From Parasponia andersonii (taxonomy: Eukaryota > Streptophyta > Magnoliopsida > Rosales > Cannabaceae): 64,000 nucleotides of DNA. Where the stretch lies: NCBI GenBank assembly GCA_002914805.1, contig JXTB01000088.1, positions 617,131 through 681,130 on the forward strand. The letters run 5' to 3'. Position 1 is the stretch's first letter, and each line of letters opens with the position of its first letter. Under the pieces are notes generated by a model. It was not told where the DNA came from. It was given only the letters and a program-made list of their open reading frames with translations, and made no database searches. This document shows, piece after piece, positions 50,334 to 61,293 of the stretch. The translations under genes were made by a program, and so were the position numbers.

Positions 50334-52057
50334 TGTAACACTCCCTACTTTAGCTAGTTAAATTCTACTTAAAAAGGTTACCAATTAGACCACGATGCAT
50401 TAACCTAACTTTTTTTGAACATTAAGTATTTAGAAAGCAGAACAACCGAAAAGAGCATTTTATTTCAAAAGTCTATTATTATAACAATGTTTTAGAAATA
50501 AAGCATAAACATATCATAGGATGAATGGAACTGCATCTCAGCTAACCTTGAAGAATCTACTGATGTAACTTATACCAACAATATAAGAACTATAATTATC
50601 TAACACTCAATAAGCAAATATAGTACATGTATATGAATGGTGATGGGCTATAAAATTATTCATTACTTGTACCAATTCACTCGGAAAATATTTTATGGAC
50701 TTTACTTCTGAAAATATTATTTCCTTGCACATCATATTGAGCCCTTTTTTTAAGCATAATTATTAACTCAGTAATATAGCAGACTTCTTTCATTAGGCTT
50801 ACCATGTCTTGGCCCTTTTCCCTCAAGGATTTTCACCATATTCATATATTTAACTTACCTTGTCTTAGCCCTTTTGCCTCGAAAGACTTCACCACTTTTT
50901 TTTTCTACATAATCACTTGACTAGGAGACATACCTCATAAACAACATAATCTTAGAACTTAGGTATAATGGTAACATTTTTTTTAAAATAGACTTTTTAA
51001 AATCATTTTTAACTTTATTTTTGTAAATATATCTTATATATATACCGTGCACATCATTCCATAAACATTATAATATATATATATATATATATAGTACATA
51101 TAAATAAGCCCATACTTCACATAATATTTAGAAAATACTTGTATTTAGTATACTCTCATAATGTAGTATAAATGTTTATCTTTATTTTCCTCTGGTTGAT
51201 ATATCTTTTGGTCTTTGTATTTATCACCATATTTCTCTCATCTTCCCTTCCATCTCTTCTCTCTAAAATTTACTTTAATTATTGGTCTCCTACCTATGTC
51301 TACAATTGATTCTTAAGCCTTTATATAGGTGTAAGCTAGCTCCTTAAGTAAGCAACTTAGTCATCACATAAATCTTTCTTTATTTCAACACGAAGCACCA
51401 CGTGTCTAAAGCACAAGCATTGTCTAAGATATTGACAAGCTACTAATCTTTTATGCATGCTTGACACCTAGCTAGTCTCTTCTAATTGCTTCCATTTGAC
51501 ATATTGTGCTTTCATATTTTATATCGTGTTCTCAACAACTAATACCTCATGCTTACAATAATACTACGTGCTTACTAAAATCTCGTACTAACTGACACCT
51601 CATTCTTAGTGACACCATTTGCTTCACAGTTTGACGCAATATCTAAATATCCTGATTTATATGACTTCTTGGCATAAAAATCGAGAAACACAAGCTTCTC
51701 ACTAAAAACTAATTTCAACATCATAAATATTTCTGCCTTTGTAGCCAGTTGCTTATCTACTCTGGATTGGTAAAATTCCAACTTTCAGTTTTTGGCAAAA
51801 TTCTTATCTTTCAGCATAATATCTATCTTCAAGAGTTTACACTACTAAGCTCTTCAGTCAAAAACCTAAATTATCTCAATTACTTAAAAAACTAACTGCA
51901 AAATTCTATCACATAAAATCTGAAATCTTTCTGCTAATATACTTATGAACTTATAAAATTATTAAACTCCTCATATACCAGCTTCACTCTTCTATTTAAC
52001 TAAGAAATAAGATAAGATCTATTACACATCAAAATACATGTGAATTGAGGCGTGACA
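50334..52057 (-). mobile_element. probable solo LTR of a Ty3/gypsy element
   Basis: On the minus strand it runs from TGTCACGCCTC, a start common in plant chromovirus LTRs, to GGGAGTGTTACA. A minus-strand TATATAAAG lies near 51320 and there is no coding region. The flanking 5-mers (AATTA and TGCAG) do not match, so either the edges are slightly wrong or this is a deletion product, not a clean solo LTR. Confidence 0.5.
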
Positions 52058-53540
52058 TGCAGCCTCCAAAGCTCCATCAGCCGTTAAAAAAATCACATAC
52101 TTGATACAGCAAAGAAAATGAAATTCAATATAAAGAAGAGCATCGAAGAAAGATAGTTCCAAGCAAAAGAAAGGAAGAATTCAAGGGCTTGAGATTCAGC
52201 TTTCATAAGTGAAGCTAATATCAAAATTTAGAGGCTTCTATACTGTTCATTGAAGCTTTGGGGCAAGCTCCCTCATAGAATTTATATTCTCAAAACTTTC
52301 ATACTTAGGATGTGAAAGAATGAATATCCTAATAATTATCACAAATGAAAAAGGCAACTTAGATTAACAATTAACAAGGTATATCAATATGTAATGAACT
52401 CATTGCAAAGGATAAATGACACTCACCGTAGGCTTGAATTCTCAATTTTAAATCATAACACTTAGGAGACTATGAACAAGCACCATTTAACAATATGTAT
52501 TCATACATATTGCATATATCATGAAGTAGATATTAATATTTATCAACTGAGTTTGACCATTATTACCAACTCAAATTTGTAACTTCTTTTCTTCCCATCA
52601 TAAACACATATATTATTAAATCAACTGAAAGAATACAATACCACAACTGATTGTATACTGGACCAAAAGCAAGCTAACATTTCAGTCTTTTTCACAAGTG
52701 AGTAATGCAATTTCTTCTCTAGATCCTCCATTTCCCAAAATAATTAATAGAATTACAGATTAAAGACCCCTTTTCTCTCTTTGGATCCTAGATTTTGGTG
52801 AGAAAAATTAAATTTAGGAAAAAGACAAAGATTAAGGAGGAAAAGTTCCATTTTATGTATGAATTTTTTTTTAACGAAAAACATTCTTAGTCTTTTGTAA
52901 TGATTCTGAATCTTTTAAAACTATTCTAAACTTTCTCAGAAGTTTCTACTTTTTTTATTTATTAGAATTCAAGCTCCAAAAATAGCATTAAGCAAACGAA
53001 AGTACTCTGACTACAACAATATTCTTGGTGAAAATTGTTAAATGTTTAGAAAAATCCGTGGGAAAAAGATTGAGAAAAGACCCCCCCCCCCAAAAAAAAA
53101 AAGAAAAAATGAGAAAAAAAAAATGAGCTACCGGTTGAAACGAGTGTCAGGTTGCAGTGTCACCAATCCAAGCTTTTATTGAAAACTTTAATGCCGAATT
53201 CGTATCACAGAGCCATGAATATGACAAATATAGAAAATCTGACCATTGCCACAAATCACCATCTTCACCATCTTTCAGCTTCTTTCTGACTGCTTGAATT
53301 CTAAACTTCGTTGCTAATCTCTATCACCAAGATCGATTCTAAGAGCTTTAACTTCAAAATGAACTGAAATGAAGAAAATCAAAGGAAGATTGAGAGAAAT
53401 ATGTCATTTTCTAGAAAGTATTGGACAAAAATATATGGAAAAAAAAGCGCACTATATTTTTTATATAAATACATTTTTAAAAGACGATGTTTGTCTTAAT
53501 TCTTCAATTTAATTTTAAGAAGATTTAGAGTTTCAACATT
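52058..53540. other. intergenic, no gene seen
   Basis: AT-rich DNA with no recognisable frames. It contains a C-run next to an A-run at about 53083-53105. Confidence 0.5.
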
Positions 53541-53660
53541 CGAGTCCATATCGAGTATGCTTTAGGAATATCATAAGTATTTAAGTGGTAATCTGTGAGT
53601 CCAAAAGTACCTTCAAGCTAATACTTTTAGATGAGGCCTAGTAATACTATATTTGGTATT
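53541..53660 (+). repeat. dispersed repeat, copy 1
   Basis: It shares with copies 2 and 3 the blocks ATAAGTATTTAAGTGG, GAGTCCAAAAGTACCTTCAAG and the following TACTTTTAGATGAG-like block. The order and spacing are the same in all three copies. Confidence 0.75.
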
Positions 53661-53818
53661 CGGAGCACCCCAATCCATTCATATGTGGGTCTTGGAAGGC
53701 TGTCATGAGCTGTAATTATAATAAATGTGAACCCCGCCCATATGATTATATATGGGCTATTGAATATAAACTCCCTAGCGATCGTTAAGCCCTTAATAAA
53801 AAGAGATTATAATTCCCC

Positions 53819-53988
53819 AAGTCCTATATTGGGTATGTTTAAGGAAGATAATAAGTATTTAAGTGGTGGTTTGTAAGTCCAAAAGTAGCTTCAAGCCAAC
53901 AATTTTGGGTAAGACTAAATGGTGCTACATTGTATATGTAATTATTTTTACTGTTTTCAGTGGAGAGTCTGTAGACTAAAATAAGAGG
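53819..53988 (+). repeat. dispersed repeat, copy 2
   Basis: The same blocks as copies 1 and 3. It extends further right, with TGTATATGTAATTATTTTTA and then CTGTTTTCAGT, which copy 3 shares. Confidence 0.75.
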
Positions 53989-54405
53989 ATATTTGATTTT
54001 TTATGGTAATTTTTTAAAAAAAATTGAAAAATCCTAAATTTTGAAATTGTTTGAAAACTCTCATTTTTTAATTAGTAAAATACCACTTTAAAAAATATTT
54101 AGAAAAATACTATTTTTTTATTAATTGAGGAGATACTTTAGGTAATCAGTCAAGTAACTTGACCAGTTACTTTAAATAACTAGAATGATTACCTCAAATA
54201 ACCAGTAGGTTACCTCAGGTACCATTGAAAAATACTAATTTTGAAGAATAATTTATATTTTTCTAAACATTTATCAGAAGTATTATTTTGAAAAGAACTT
54301 TTAAAAAGTGACATTTTTCTAAATCAATCAGTGATTTTTCAAAAAATTCGGCTCATCTAGGATTTTTCAATTTTTGGTACTTACGTTTGGAATTTTGTAA
54401 GAAGT
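53989..54405. mobile_element. foldback (inverted-repeat) element between repeat copies 2 and 3
   Basis: The left arm contains AAAATTGAAAAATCCTAAA and the right arm TAGGATTTTTCAATTTT, which are reverse complements. Further inside, TTTAGAAAAATACTATTTTT-like sequences pair loosely with the opposite arm. At the centre (about 54130-54230) TTACTTTAAATAAC-like words recur on both strands. No transposase is encoded. It fits a MITE with long inverted arms, but the ends and target duplication were not resolved. Confidence 0.45.
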
Positions 54406-54427
54406 CCTTACTTACATAAAAGAAGAC

Positions 54428-54585
54428 TAGTCTCACATCGAGTATCCTCTAAGAAGACTATAAGTATTTAAGTGGCGATTCGTGAGCCCGAAAGTACTTT
54501 CAAGCTAGTACTTATGGATGAGACCCAATAGCATTAAATTGTATATATAATTTTTTTTATTGTTTTCAGTTGAGATTAAAATAAT
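54428..54585 (+). repeat. dispersed repeat, copy 3
   Basis: It begins TAGTCTCACATCGAGTAT and carries the blocks ATAAGTATTTAAGTGG, CGAAAGTACTTTCAAG and ATGAGACCCAATAG, then a TGTATATATAATTTTTTTTA stretch as in copy 2. Confidence 0.75.
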
Positions 54586-55026
54586 AATTACATAAAAGAA
54601 AACCTCAGAATCTAGTGGAGCATATGCACATACGAGTCCTCTTCTCCCTCAGCCCCTAGATGAGAGAAAAAATTTGGAGAGAGAATGACGAGAGAATAAC
54701 ATATTTGAATTTTGATACCACTTTTTTGCTTTTACAAAATTGTTTAAATAACTTTTGAGAGTTAAAGTTTTATTTTAACATTTAAAAAGTGTTGTTCTCA
54801 AATATATATTTTTTTTAAAAAAAAAAGACAAAAAGCAAAACTAAGTTTACCAAACATGTTTCCACTTTTCCGATTAAATCCAGAAATAGAGCTTTAACAC
54901 TGACACAAAATACTTCCTAAACGGACTTTAGAACTTAAATATGCACTTTATAGTTTTTTTATTTAAGCAACGACCAAACTAAATTTAATTTTCAGGCCAC
55001 AAAATGTGTAAAATTCATAAACCTAA

Positions 55027-55257
55027 GGTGGTGTTTGGTTGTAAAGTGAAAATGCAATCGTAATAATACGTAATGGTAATAGGAATGGAATGAGAATGAG
55101 AATAAGAATGGAATAGAAATAAAAAAAATGATTCAATTATAAGGTGGTGTTTGGTTGTAAAGTGAAAATGTAATCATAATAATACGTAATGGTAATAGGA
55201 ATGGAACGAGAATAGGAATGGAATAGAAATAAAAAGTGATTCAATTATTTGGTTGAT
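55027..55257 (+). repeat. tandem duplication of the transposon's left end (116 bp x 2)
   Basis: GGTGGTGTTTGGTTGTAAAG starts at 55027 and again at 55143. Each copy is preceded by TAA and followed by nearly the same GAATGG-rich sequence. The second copy lacks a few bases of the first. Confidence 0.9.
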
Positions 55258-56352
55258 ATTTTGGAATATATACTTGAATCAAGATTATTATATTTGGTTT
55301 ACAATGGAATGTAATAGAATCAACTTTATATAGGCCAAATTACTCTTGCCCATAATAAAAGTTAGACAAATAATTATCTGGTATAAAAATTGGCTTTTTA
55401 AACATAAATATATTTAATTTGTTTATATATATATATATATACATATATGTATTTATAAAATACATAAACACCAAACTTCCTTTATCCAATGCAAAAGTTA
55501 GAAAAAAAAATTAAATTGGTTGAAATTATTTTCTTTAAAAAATCCATAGTTTTAGTAGACAAGTATATTAAAATATTCACAAATTATTTGTGTTTATTAG
55601 ACATGTGCCATATTAAGTACTTTCAATATTTTTCATGACATATACTTGACTAGATATAATCAATACATTTGATATCTGTAACGATTAAAAATTGGTGAAA
55701 TTTGTATATACACACCACTATTTATTACTTGAATTTGAAACATAGATCTTGAAGAAATCTTTATGTAGTGGCTTAATTAATTTAAAGTTAGTAAGGAAAG
55801 AGATTGCCTAAGTCTTCCTATACCTATCTTGAAACTAATATTGGCTAAAAGATTAATATAAAATGTATTTATATTTATATAGATATATGAAATTCATATA
55901 AAAGATACAATCACATAATCATTCGGTACAACATAAAGTATTTATTACATTCAGTAACTAAGCACAACCCAAATAATTTAAGCACAAGATATTATCTCCC
56001 TAGAATTGCATTAATTCATTGCTGTCCCTAGAATTGCATTAATTCATCCCTCAGTAAGTAACACATCATAATTCTAATTACATAACCAAAAGGTGACTAT
56101 CAATGTTATGTCCGTCATAAAAAAAAAAGTGATTGTGCCTAACTAGTTAAGCATACAAAAAGTGATGATGTGACAATTAGATAAAGGCAATTAATAAAGT
56201 TTTCACTCAAGGATCTTTTTCCTCGTGGGAAAGACTAAAGAAAAATGAAACAAAAACATTATCACCCAATATGATGGGAGCAGCTTTATGACAGTCCATC
56301 GTGAAAAATATTGTGGTTCTCAGTTATCTCCTCGTTAAGTCGCATATATTTT

Positions 56353-56472
56353 CTTCATCTGTTGCTCAACTTAGATGAACAGATGACATTTCTATTTTCT
56401 TTCTCATTTTATCTTCACTTATTGCTCAACTTAGATGAACAGATGATATTTCTATTTTCTCTCTAATAAAAT
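56353..56472. repeat. 60-bp tandem duplication
   Basis: Two adjacent 60-base units share TTGCTCAACTTAGATGAAC and TTTCTATTTTCT. They differ at only a few positions. Confidence 0.9.
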
Positions 56473-56885
56473 GAGAAGCATCCTTAATTACCTCAATAAC
56501 GTCTCTAAAATTTATACTCTTTTTTATTGGATGAGCCATCCGATTGATTGGTAGTTTTCTTGATTCACTTCGTGCCCGTAAACATAACATATATTCTCTA
56601 TTTCCAGTACAAGTATCCTTCGTATAATTTATCAACAAAATTATATATATGGTTGTGAATCCAATAGTTATTTTTTTTCTTTATTTATAGGTAAGTATAT
56701 TTTTTTTAGTTGTTAGATCACCATTTAATGGTGATCCAATGGTTATAAAGAAGTGTATGAAAAGACGTGTATCATTAATGTTCTTTCTCTCTTATATTTT
56801 TTATAATAAAAAAATATACCTACTAAATTTTCATTAACTAAATTGATACTTATGCATAAGTAAAAAAAAAAATATCTACGGATGT

Positions 56886-56888
<3 letters not shown>

Positions 56889-56953
<65 letters not shown>
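56889..56953. repeat. (TA)n microsatellite
   Basis: A perfect TA run of about 32 units inside the Harbinger-like element. Confidence 0.95.
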
Positions 56954-56955
<2 letters not shown>

Positions 56956-58287
56956 TCGTCCAGATTAACATCTTCTTTTCATTCTTGTCTATCACATCAT
57001 TTGGAAGATTTTCTCTCTTGCCTACCTAGCGTCAAATTTGTACAGACATCCTTAAATAACAACCTGATGACAAACTTATTGTGTTTCAACTACTTTGTTC
57101 ACAATCAAAGCAATACATATTTTTTTTTAATGAAATTTCTCACCAAACCGACTTATAAATACACAAATATCTCTTCTTTCTTTTTTTTTGTTCTCAACCA
57201 AAAATTTTCTAACTCTCTTACCCCTCTTCCTAAGAACAATTAACCTTTTTCCCCTTCCATATATGTTACAATTGTTCTGACCAAATTGACTAAAGAAAAA
57301 AAATCCCAAAAAAAGGGGGAGGTGGGGGAAGAAAAACAAGAACAAAACCCCAAAAAGAAAGTCAGTTCTTAAAATTTGTTTTTGATACCGTCATTACCTT
57401 GTCATATAACATAATCATTATACTTTCTTCTTAACAAACAGTCAAATAGGCATCTTCTCCTTTAGCAATATACAATTTCGGTAGCTAAAACGAAAAGAAA
57501 AAAAAAAACATGATATATTAAAACCAAATATGATTATATTTATATATACCTTAAAACAAGCAAACCTCAGAAAAAACAAGAAAGCAATAGATTTTTGGGA
57601 GAGATTCAAGCAATGCGAAAATGCAACAAATTTTTAACCAAGAAATACCAACAAAGCATAAATAAGAAATGGGTAATAGAGCTACTTACCGTTTATTGAG
57701 ACTGCTCTTGGTGAGATACTTTGCTTTTTTCAAGCACGAAGACGTAAGATGGCCAGGTGAGATGATATGCTTCCTTCAAGCAAAATGAAGACGGCACTGG
57801 CTTTGCCTCATAGTTGTCGTATACAGCAATACCGGGGGAAAGTGACATGGGTAGTACTAGTTTTGCACAAAATGATACTTTTAGTAGTCATTTTCAAATT
57901 AACATTTACAGTAATATCACAAATTGTACTAATCTATTATTATAAATTGTGTAACCATCTATTACATATGGAGTCACAAAACACTACTTGAAAAGTTATT
58001 TTTCAAAATATTCCTTAAAATGTCATTCTAGTCAAAATTATTACTATTTATGCCAATTTCTCTAAAACCCAAGGACAGGGTAATTAGAGCACAATGAAAT
58101 TTGGGCTAAAACGTAATAGGCTTTCGGGTGTAATTTAGGAAATCTCTTTTCAAGTGTTTAGGTAAATTGTCGTTACATTTGTAATAGTCTTTCAAAATTT
58201 TAAAACTAAATTAAACAAGAAATGAGCTCATTTAAGGCATCACGTTTACGTCCCAATGCTCGTTAGAATTAACCAAACGCCACCTAA

Positions 58288-58515
58288 GAGTTTGATCAGA
58301 TTTATTTCTAATTTTTTGTTTAAAAACATTAAACATAGAAGTAAAAATTTTGTTTTTGATTTTAATTTTCAAACACAATAAACATGGTTGGCAAATTTTA
58401 TTTACTACTTGTTTCTAAAAACATAAAGGTGAAAATAATAAGAGAAAAAGTCATATAAACATGTATCTTTATACGTAAAGTCATATAAACATGTATTTGT
58501 ATATGTACATACAGA

Positions 58516-58561
<46 letters not shown>

Positions 58562-59628
58562 TTGTGTACAAATGTATGCACGTTCTTTTGTTTTTAAATT
58601 GTTTTTAAAAAAAATAAAAATAACTAGAAATTTTTTGTTACCACTTTTCTTTGTTTTTTGTTTTTTTTTTTTTTTTGAAATTTTCAATAACAATTTTTAA
58701 AATAGAAAACAAAAAGAAAGTTGTCCAGCAAACTTACAAAATTTTTTTAAAAGTTTTTGTTTAAAATAAAAACGAAAAACAAAGAGAATGCAAGCAAGTC
58801 CTAAAATGTCTATAACTTCAGTTGCAAATTGCAAACATATAAAAGGTGACTATTCCATTTGGCAAATCCCCACGACTTCTTTTGCCCTTTACTCAAATTC
58901 TCTCCACTTTCCCCACTTCTCATTATTCCCCCTGATTTGTTAAAGTATTGTCCATTCAATTTTCTCAAGCTCACAACAATTTGATAGCTCCTCACCAGCA
59001 TATTTTCAACCATAAACATTGTAGAATCATTTCAAATTACGTTTTCAACCCAATCAACTACCACAGAAGTCTCCAAGGCACTATTCCAGACGATATATGG
59101 AAGTCCGCTTGAAACTTTTTCTGACCTATGTAACACTTCTAGCACTATAGTAAAACATCATTGTAATTTCACCAATTTGCCAGAATCAAGGACACTGCAT
59201 CCGCTTGCAAGTTTTAGTTGGAGATGGAAAATCCACCATGGGGAGAAGAAAGAGAAATGAAACACTTCAAACAAGGACCAAAATGAACGAGTTAAATAAT
59301 TATACATACGAGTACAATAAACCAGTATTTATTTGTTGATACAAGACTATATACTACAATCTGGCCTGGGGCACTTTCAAAGAATGCAAGTAAATGTAAT
59401 ATTGTGAAAGTAATTATCAAGCTTCCCAAAAGAAACAATTGCTACTGACTCGAGTACAAACACAGCCAGAGAAATCTACAGATATTTTGGAACCTCGTAG
59501 AAGTATAGATATTATATTCCCATCCAATTTAGACCCCAAAATTTGAATGATAAAGCAACTGAAAAGCCACCTCAAATAGTCATTGTTGCATACCACAGCA
59601 GAAATGTAAGCACCACCAATATATCCAT
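58288..59628. other. intergenic and VAMP714 3' flank
   Basis: AT-rich DNA with a (TA)n tract at 58519-58560 and T-runs near 58660. The right part, from about 59300, should hold the 3' UTR of VAMP714. No other gene was seen. Confidence 0.5.
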
Positions 59629-61293
59629 TCAAGATCTGCAGGAAGGTAGGGTGATGCCTCCACAAGCAGCAGCAATAATTATATATAGCAACAGAACAAT
59701 CAAGCATGTCAACAGGGCCCTGTATCAAATTACACGTTTTGGTATTAAATCAAAGCACTCACAGCCACTTGCAGTTCACATTAAACACCAAAACTAGTTA
59801 CTTGAAATCACTTTAACCTACATAATGCTTATCACTTGACCAAGAAAGAGAAGTGCAAACGACCTATTGTGTTTTTCAACAATAAAAAGTGCAATCCAAA
59901 TATAAGATGATAATTCGAGCAACCATGGAGTGAATGTCAAAAAGTTAAAAGAGAACCAAAAAGCCACTTCAGATGACAGTGGATACAAAATTTGAAAAAG
60001 AGGCTTAATAAACTTACAAGAACAATTTTTTTCTAAAATGATTTGCAAGCTAGGGGGTGAAGAGGGGTAAACTAAGAGAAAATGGTCAACGTCTTTCACA
60101 ATACAAGTTACCACTGTTTCTTTCCTAACAAGAGCAGTAAATCATACTTCAATTACTGACATATCATACTATGCACAAGAAGGGTTTAATATTGTTTCTC
60201 AATTAGTAAAGCGTCTCTTTGACATCAGATGCAAAAACTCTAAGAAGGGGTTAATATTGTTTCTCTTCAAGAGCAAGGGGTTTAATCACTTCATTGAGTC
60301 GATATACTTCACTGCTTCTAAAAGACATTAATTTGTGGTAATTTTTGGACATAAATGTTAAGTATAAGTTCAAGTATGTCGTACCAGACTACAGGCAGAT
60401 CAGAAAATACTTACAATAGCTTTGCATTTTTCATCCAAAGAGCTCGTCGAAGACGTTTAGACTGTTTCTTGAAGTGAAATGCGCCATCTTGCATTGTTGC
60501 TGTTTTATCAACAAGAAGCTCAATGCGGTCGCCTCTCTCCAATATTTTTTCTATGTTCTCAACCATTATAGTTCGTATCTGTACAGCAGATTAAAGTTCC
60601 CTTAGACAAATATTACAAGCATGGTAGCATAAACATAGCAACAAAAAAATAACATCAGAACTACCATGAACTCTAAAAGAATCTAGATCATTTGGATGCT
60701 GTGATCATCAACTAAAATTATAGTGCATGGATATCCAATGAATTCTAAAGAATCTGGGATGATTTAAATGCTGTAATCATTAAAGCAAAACAGTAAAGAG
60801 TGAAGACATTCAACGTACAGTATGAATAAAGAATCCATCAATTACATTAGAAAGCCAAGTAATATATTCACACATTTGTAATGGCCGATATTAAGTTTTA
60901 AACCACAAATCACAGGACTGAAAATCAATGACAAAGTGAACAACCTGGAAATGGAATAAAAAAAGGAGTTCAAATGACATTACGCTAGTCACACTGCATG
61001 TCAAAGCATTATTATTTTCCCTAAAAGAGCAGTGGCTATCAAAAGCCTGATCCATGCAAGATGACATGGAAGACAAATTCCATTAAACCACAAGATACTT
61101 GCCTCACCAACTTCACCTCTCACACGATTGAGGGTATCTGCACTAGGATTGCTGGAAAAAAATTCCATCTGTTGATGCAATACCCTTGAAAACTCATCAT
61201 TCATTGCATAAGCAGGTGCATAATGGGCCACTCTGCCATAATTTTTCATGAATCTCATATGAATATCTTCCAAATACGAGAATGGTATTCTCC
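59629..61293 (-). CDS. VAMP714: R-SNARE VAMP714 (VAMP7 family), 3' exons only
   Basis: The last three exons, by eye: 61293-61103, 60578-60415 and 59719-59629. Together they give about 148 residues, compared with about 220 for the whole protein. The first gives the end of the longin domain (RIPFSYLEDIHMRFMKNYG to RVRGEVGE). The second holds the R-SNARE motif, with the zero-layer arginine in ERGDRIELLVDKT and then KQSKRLRRALWMKNAK. The last holds the C-terminal membrane anchor (LLALLTCLIVLLLYIIIAAA) and the ending CGGITLPSCRS, a close match to Arabidopsis VAMP714. Members of this family drive vesicle fusion at endomembranes. The exons coding the first 75 or so residues were not found up to 64000, so they probably lie beyond the edge. 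The intron between 61103 and 60578 uses a GC donor. No break was seen in these exons. Confidence 0.9.

Larger units (their letters stand above)
55027..58284. mobile_element. non-autonomous DNA transposon with PIF/Harbinger-like ends
   Basis: The left end reads GGTGGTGTTTGGTT and the right end AACCAAACGCCACC, inverted repeats of 14 bp with one mismatch. Both are flanked by the 3-bp target duplication TAA (55024-55026, 58285-58287). TIRs of this wording with a TAA/TTA duplication are typical of PIF/Harbinger and its Tourist-type MITEs. The 3.26-kb interior encodes no recognisable transposase. It holds a (TA)n tract, a 60-bp tandem duplication and a duplicated left end. The two ends could instead belong to two different short elements, so the pairing is tentative. 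Confidence 0.5.

Noticed and set aside
57650-57850. A possible minus-strand exon followed by GTAAGT
   Set aside because: The frame is short, the protein is unknown, it lies inside the Harbinger-like element, and no second exon was found.
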